Shown: in pieces, positions 58,616-64,000 of the stretch
Layout: every line of letters starts with the position of its first letter
How positions within the stretch are numbered: position 1 is the stretch's first letter
DNA from: Datisca glomerata
Lineage: Eukaryota > Streptophyta > Magnoliopsida > Cucurbitales > Datiscaceae
Reading direction: 5' to 3'
Length of the DNA: 64,000 bases
Assembly: GCA_003255025.1 (NCBI GenBank)
Contig: QANY01002976.1
Span: 806,001-870,000 of the forward strand
The notes under the pieces: model-generated
The model's input: only the letters and a program-made list of their open reading frames with translations
Databases searched by the model: none
What the model was told of the DNA's origin: nothing
Translations under genes and position numbers: made by a program

Positions 58616-58957
58616 ATGGGAATCGAAGTAATAGAAGAATTCAGGCCAATTACGCCAATAAGAACAGTGCCAAACACAAGAGCCTGCAATTTGCAAGGAA
58701 AACAGCTGCCCGATGCTGAGAAATCGAAAGATCTTTCAGATTTGGAGGAGGAAGAAGAAGAATGCAAAACTCCAAAATCAGCAACTAGCATTTTAAAATC
58801 GCCATTGGTTTGTCCACCTGCTCCAAAGAAACCTCCGCCAGTAAGAAGAAAACTCAAGCAATCAATTCCGCAAAATCGGTTTTTTGAAGTTCCTCTGGAT
58901 CTTGCCTCTGTATTTATTGAGATCGCTAAACCTTCTAAGAAGATCAGAGCCATTTAA
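58616..58957 (+). CDS. SMR: SIAMESE-related cyclin-dependent kinase inhibitor
   Basis: Single-exon gene for a 113-aa protein, the usual size and structure of the plant SIM/SMR family. Diagnostic motifs are in order: acidic stretch 43-49 then ECKTP (49-53), CPPAPKKP (66-73), basic RRKL (77-80) and FFEVPLDLASVFI (89-101), the C-terminal segment used for CDK/cyclin contact. SMR proteins act in the nucleus, where they inhibit CDKA and CDKB complexes, stop mitosis and promote endoreduplication, often in response to stress or differentiation. The ATG at 58,616 opens the frame and keeps the N-terminal MGIEVIEEFRPITP. Which member (SIM, SMR1/LGO, SMR2 or other) it is cannot be told from motifs alone. 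The CT-rich leader and a TATA-like box precede it. Confidence 0.92.
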   Translation: MGIEVIEEFRPITPIRTVPNTRACNLQGKQLPDAEKSKDLSDLEEEEEECKTPKSATSILKSPLVCPPAPKKPPPVRRKLKQSIPQNRFFEVPLDLASVFIEIAKPSKKIRAI

Positions 58958-59600
58958 GATGGTTTGAGCACTGCAATTTATCTTCTTCTTCTTCTTCCTT
59001 TAAAATTTCTTCGAATATTCCTCTGAGCTGTGAATTTTTTAAGGGTAATTCTTGTAGATTATTTTTCTTCAACTTAGAGATGTGTATACGGGAAGTGAAT
59101 AAATATATGATGATTTCCTCTCCTCTCTATTAAATATGAATATAAAAAATTACAAATAAAAAATATAATTCATGACGCTTATCACTACTATAAATTATAT
59201 ATTATTTTACATAACGCTTAACATGTACATAAATAAGAAAAAAAAAACATATAATTATGGTGAGAAATTGAATACTATAAATTATACATGGCATCCTATG
59301 TCTTCTCAAGATGAGTTGGTGTGCAAACTGGTTTATACTTCCTCTCATATTTCATTATTTCACTGTTGTAAATAAAAATATAAAAAAATGCTTACAAATT
59401 ATATGATAATTTAATTTGATGAGTTAATCCGCCTACATCTTTTGCCTGTGCTGGTATATCAGAACTAGTTCACGTATGGTTTGATGCGGCACAGATAATA
59501 GATTTGTCTGTCTTTTGTTGAATCATTTTTATGACTTGACGGATATTATTAAATCTGTAATTTTTTCGTGTTTCAAAATACAGCTAACTAATGTGTTAAT
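58958..59600. other. 3' flank of SMR up to the copia LTR
   Basis: It begins with a TCTTCTTCTTCTTCTTCC run in the presumed 3' UTR and continues as AT-rich DNA. The 67-residue frame at 59,172-59,375 is low complexity and not judged a gene. Confidence 0.5.
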
Positions 59601-61490
59601 TGTCGGAATATATCCATAAAATAGCGTGTAATAACTATTTATTTATATTTAATTATTTCTCAGACATTTATATTACTGGATTTTTATGAATAAATTAAAA
59701 ATTTTATTTTAAATTAAAACGTGTTTATAAATTACTCAAGTTCTGAAACTACTGTCAACGAAAGAAAAGTGAAGACAAAAGCGTCCAAGTTCTGAAATAG
59801 TTCAGAATTATATTCACAGTCTTAGGATCGACTGGGCAATCGAATCCGATTATGACGGTTAGGTTGAACCGTTGGATATCAATCTTGGGGAATAAAAGTG
59901 GAGACTCAAATGGTTAATCTAGACATATTATGAACATGTTGAATAGACCGGTAATAAATTAGTTTAGAGCCCAAAACCGTTTACCTTGCTTTAAATCTAA
60001 TTGTTACACCTTAAGGGTATTTTCATAATTATTTTATTTCTGAGGTGAATACGTAACTTGACTTGGTTAGTTGCAATCTTTGATATATCAAATGAGTGAG
60101 TTCGAATTGACGGGAAATACTCGGTTGTTGGGATTGTAATTTAATTAAGTAGGAATTGCGTGATTCACAGATATGAAAATTCGTGGTTGGATTGCGAAAG
60201 TAACAATATCACATTATGTTTTATTAATGGGTGTGTGAATAAATTAACTTGGCCAAGTATTTGATGAAATGAGTCATTGAATAAGACTTGTGAATTGTAC
60301 GAGATAATTCACTATAATGTATTTCTTATTCACAGTCAATAAATGAGTTAAGAAAATAATAACAAGAGGGGTAAAATGGTAATTTTATATTCTACACTTG
60401 TTACTGATATTTACGATGGGTATTACGTTAAAATATTTTATAGATCATGGAAATAAATAGAGTTTATTTACACCAACAGAAAATGTAGCGTGCATGAATT
60501 TAGAGTTGATTCGGTATCGAACCTACGATGTCAGAATTAAATAAGTCAAAAATTTGTGGAGATAAATTCACCAGGTATTTGAATTCTAAGTTTTGTTCAT
60601 GTGGGTTCATTCGGTTTCAGAAATAATTCAGAGAACAAGAATATAAAAATGAAATAAGTTGGACCAAAATGTGTTTTGGTGCCAATGCATATTTTCTTCA
60701 CCCATATGTGATATGTGATGTTACTTAAGTTAGTTAAGTGTAATTATTGTATTGAATTAATTATTTATTATTTTCTAATTATTAGATAATTAGTTAAATA
60801 AAATAAAATAATTAATTAATTGATAATGATCAATTATATTTATCTAGGAGATCATGTGATTTTCGATAGTAATAGATAATTAAGAGAATTTTCAAAAAAT
60901 TTATAATATATGGGTATATTTATAAATACTGAAAAGTTTATTTTGATAAATATCTAACATCAATTTGATTGCAAAAAAGATAATGAGGATACGATACAAT
61001 TGTTGTCATCAACACACAAAAGGAAGAGAAAAATATTTTCTCCTCTTTCTACTGTTGTCGCCGAAATTAATATGAAGAAGGAAGATTTGATTTTTCTTCT
61101 TCAATCATTTTGAGAGCCCACACTCAAATTCCTATATAAAATTCTTCTGACATATATTTCTGAAATTAACAGGTGGTTGTCGGTGGACTGATTCGCAAAT
61201 CGTTCCTGGAAGATCAAGTTCGTGATTTTGATCTTAAAGCTTGAAGAACACGAAGAACGCTCGAGGGAGTTCCACCAATTCAGAAATTCTCTGATACAGA
61301 GTAAATGTGAAAAATTATTTTCCCTTAATCTATTCGTTTTAATATCATATATACATGATCAAACTAAAATTGGTTTTAAATTATTTAATATGAGTAAATA
61401 AGTTAAATCAATTTTTTTTATATTCCGTCCACGAACCGTTCGTGGTTCAAATCTAATTTTCTTTAATTTTAAAACCGATCAATCTTAGCA
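59601..61490 (+). mobile_element. 5' LTR of a Ty1/copia retrotransposon
   Basis: The right end is well placed: ...AATCTTAGCA at 61,490 is followed after two bases by TGGTATCA, complementary to the 3' end of initiator methionine tRNA. Copia gag follows in the same direction. The left end, TGTCGGAATATATCCATAAA at 59,601, is proposed because it starts with TG and resembles the start of long copia LTRs; no second LTR is in the window to prove it. A length near 1.9 kb suits the long-LTR copia lineages. AAGCTTGAAGAACACGAAGA near 61,238 looks like transcribed LTR sequence. Confidence 0.65.
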
Positions 61491-61492
61491 AT

Positions 61493-61500
61493 TGGTATCA
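61493..61500 (+). other. Primer-binding site for initiator methionine tRNA
   Basis: TGGTATCA followed by AAGGGC, close to the TGGTATCAGAGC used by most plant copia elements. It primes minus-strand DNA synthesis in a living element; here the match decays after eight bases. Confidence 0.8.
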
Positions 61501-63160
61501 AAGGGCAAGTTTAAGCTTATGCATATAGATATTTAAAATGAACGTATCATGAATTTTATGAATATTAGCATATGTTTGTTTGGTAGATTCAAAATTATTT
61601 TGAATATGTTTTGTGATTGGATCCCGAACTATTAGCTCTAGGAGTTTTTGATTTAGAATTGATGTACGCCGTATTTGAGGCATATGAATTTATGTAATTT
61701 AATTATTACAATTGTTATAAATTTAAATTCGTTGTAAAACCATCGTCACCTCAAAATCATCAGTGGAAATCGCTTGAAAACCGCCATCGAGAAGTCGCTG
61801 GACAGCCACCGAGAAGACGCCAGAAAGTGCTAGTGTTCACGCCAATACGGTTCATTGGTGGTACTGTTCATGTAAGTACTATTCACCGCTCGCCGCTGCC
61901 GCCATGTGTTGTCCCGTGCACGGTACAATTCTAAGCGGATTAGGATACCTACAAGTTTTGAAATCTCATGGTGTTAGGAAACCTATGGTTTACTAAATTC
62001 AAATTTTAAAATATGATTTCAAAATCAATTTAAGTCACTTCTTTAATTTTAATTTAATTTGATACAATTTTCAACACTTGTATAATTGTCATTTTTTTTA
62101 AAATTGTTTTTAAAAATAAATCAATTTAGTAATTACTTGGTAATTTGTTTATCAAAGTAAAAACATGTTGGAAAATTAAAATTTTTGAATTGATTTTTTT
62201 AAATGGGACTAATATTTTGTTAAGTGTTACAAAATAGTGGGACAACATGGAGTCGAATGAGCAAATTGCAGACGTCATGGAGATTAGTTCATAAATTAAT
62301 TTGTTATTTATTTATTATTCTTTTATGAGTTGTAATTAGAAATGAGTCAATAAAGAGGTTAAATTTAAATGTATGATTTAATTTTAATCGCACGTTATCA
62401 TATAACATGTCATATAAATTAGGGATATGCCAATATCAAATTACCATATAGCATGTACATACATAATTGTAGATTAATTGATAATGGTTATTATTTAATA
62501 AAAGATTTATAAATTTCATCACGTTTTTTAAATTAATAAAAGTTATGTTTTTTTGAAAAACAACCAAAAATCTAATTTTTCTAAATACTAAGTGGGAGAG
62601 TCGTTTACGTTAAAACGTTCATAAGGTCTCCAACACAAACTTGATCATACCACGATGAAGGGTTAGAACTTCCTATAGTGGTTCTCACTTTAATGTGAGA
62701 AACTTTGAAAAATCGTGTCGCTTTGAGTCATCGAGTTGCTTCAGAAGCTAAGACTTCTAAAGGGAGTGGTGGGGCTGGCCCGCCCCATAGACGGACTCTT
62801 AGTCCATAGTAACTTTTAAGAGTCGATGCGTTGGTTAAACACTTAGACTGAAACACATTAGAATCCTTCCATAGGGGCTAGTCAATGGAGCTAAGGTGAC
62901 CAAAGTCATTGGTGATTAGTTAAGCTAGATGTGGAGACATTTGAGCGTTAACCAAATAAGAGGAGCCTCGATGCGATATGAGATAGTTTTGACTTCATCC
63001 CTCGATGAGATAAGCTATCAACTTTTATCATAACATCATGGTAGAAATATGTTTTTAATGGATATTAAAATATTTAGTAGTTGCATCATGCATCATTCTT
63101 TCATAAATAATTGAGCATTTATTTACACCGTTTTATTCATTCTTTTTAGTAATCATGTAG
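61501..63160 (+). mobile_element. Long untranslated leader of the copia element
   Basis: About 1.7 kb without usable frames between primer site and gag. It includes a G+C-rich part (CACCGCTCGCCGCTGCCGCC near 61,886) and a segment with AAGTGGGAGAGTCG (near 62,590) and GGGGCTGGCCCGCCCC (near 62,770). The latter looks like structured leader RNA. Confidence 0.6.
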
Positions 63161-64000
63161 TTATCCCCTCTCTCAACTATTCTTAACGCGAACAAATTCA
63201 ACGGTGAAAATTATGTGCACTAGAAATGGAATTTTGATATCGTACTGACTGTAGAAAAATACAAGTTCGTGCTCACTATCCCTTGTCCTCTTGAGCATAT
63301 TGCTGAATCGACTCAAAAGGAAAATGATGCTTATGCTTCTTGGCTGCATTCTGATGAGATTGCCAGATGTTATATCTTAGCATCTATGAAAAATGTGTTG
63401 CAACAGCAGTATCAGAACTTTGAGACCGCCGCTGATATGATGTTAAATATCACCAAAATGTTCGGGATCAAGGCCGTCAAGCCAGACAGGCAGCTATGCG
63501 TAACTTCATGAACTGCAGGATGGAACATGGAACTCATATCAGAGAACATATGATGTTGATCATAAGTTATCTGAATGAGATTGAGATCATGGGTACTCAG
63601 GTCGATGATGAGACTCAAATGAATATGATCTTAGAGACTTTTCCTGGTACCTTTGAGAACTTCAAACTTAATTATTCGATGAATAAACTGAACTACTCAC
63701 TTCTTGAGCTCGTGAAGGAGTTGCAGGCTGCTGAGACCCCATTTCTGAAGGGCAAGAGGAAATCTGGAGAGGCTAACTTTGCTGAAAATAGGCCTTCCAC
63801 CTTTAGCTCTAAGAAGAAACAGAGAATGATCCAAGAAAAGCGAAGAAGAAGAAGCTGAGAGCTACCAAAGGCAAGAGCACCGCGAGAGTAGACAAGTTGA
63901 AAGACAAATGTCATCACTGTGGAGCTGCTGGTCATTGGAAACGCAAGTGCCTTAGTATCTCAAAGAGTTGAGATCTAAAGGTATAATAATGGTTACTGAG
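63161..64000 (+). mobile_element. Decayed Ty1/copia gag, cut by the window edge
   Basis: From 63,173 one frame reads STILNANKFNGENYVH, a stop (63,221-63,223), KWNFDIVLTVEKYKFVL, then YASWLHSDEIARCYILASMK and ETAADMMLNITKMFG. After a frameshift near 63,485 it continues as AMRNFMNCRMEHGTHIREHM and LNYSMNKLNYSLLELVKELQ. A second shift before 63,900 leads to the CCHC knuckle CHHCGAAGHWKRKC at 63,909-63,950. This is the UBN2-type gag of copia elements, forming the virus-like particle. One stop and at least two frameshifts mean it cannot make Gag. Protease, integrase and reverse transcriptase would lie beyond the right edge. Confidence 0.88.

Noticed and set aside
1..64000. tRNA or rRNA genes
   Set aside because: No cloverleaf with proper A and B boxes or rRNA-like sequence was noticed by eye; the SINE at 24,636 has only weak box matches. 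A tRNAscan-SE run would settle this.
1..64000. An undescribed multi-gene system or gene cluster
   Set aside because: The three intact genes belong to well-known unrelated families and the rest is transposon or AT-rich DNA.

Overview
The window is nuclear DNA of a flowering plant, most likely a eudicot. It is AT-rich and has long gene-poor stretches. Its genes are split by many short GT-AG introns, and it carries Ty1/copia and Ty3/gypsy retrotransposon remains, L1-type LINEs, a SINE and several kinds of MITE. I could not identify the species.

Three intact protein genes are visible, all on the + strand. (1) A LisH plus SRP40-C nucleolar phosphoprotein gene, 13,205-18,139, with 7 coding exons and 564 aa. 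(2) A P-type IIB autoinhibited Ca2+-ATPase of the plasma-membrane ACA8/ACA10 type, 34,958-52,657, with 33 coding exons and 1,078 aa; every junction keeps the reading frame and all catalytic motifs are present. (3) An intronless SIAMESE-related (SMR) cyclin-dependent kinase inhibitor, 58,616-58,957, 113 aa. They act separately (ribosome biogenesis or nucleolus, Ca2+ export under calmodulin control, cell-cycle arrest or endoreduplication), and nothing here suggests a shared pathway.

Layout: 1-1.2 kb AT-rich DNA. 1.2-10.5 kb a nest of dead retroelements: a Tat-lineage Ty3/gypsy LTR and gag, broken by a copia-like LTR piece, a chromovirus-like gag, a CACTA-like end and several tandem repeats, then a hairpin-forming repeat array and a decayed antisense ORF resembling the putative gypsy-type transposon domain. 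10.8-11.0 kb a decayed copy of the complex I subunit NDUFB8. 12.0-12.9 kb a MITE. 13.2-18.1 kb the SRP40 gene. 19.7-34 kb non-coding DNA with a Tourist-like MITE, a Mutator-like MITE with a perfect 9-bp target duplication, a SINE and a hAT-like element. 34.1-52.7 kb the Ca2+-ATPase gene, with a foldback, an antisense LINE tail and a Tourist-like MITE in its introns. 53.3-54.1 kb another antisense LINE. 58.6 kb SMR. 59.6-64.0 kb a Ty1/copia element (long LTR, tRNA-Met primer site, frameshifted gag) cut by the window edge.

I did not find a convincing undescribed biological system. The points most worth a second look are the GC-AG intron and the inverted LTR foldback inside the Ca2+-ATPase gene, the decayed antisense ORF with its hairpin array in the Tat element, and the target-site duplications that date several small insertions.
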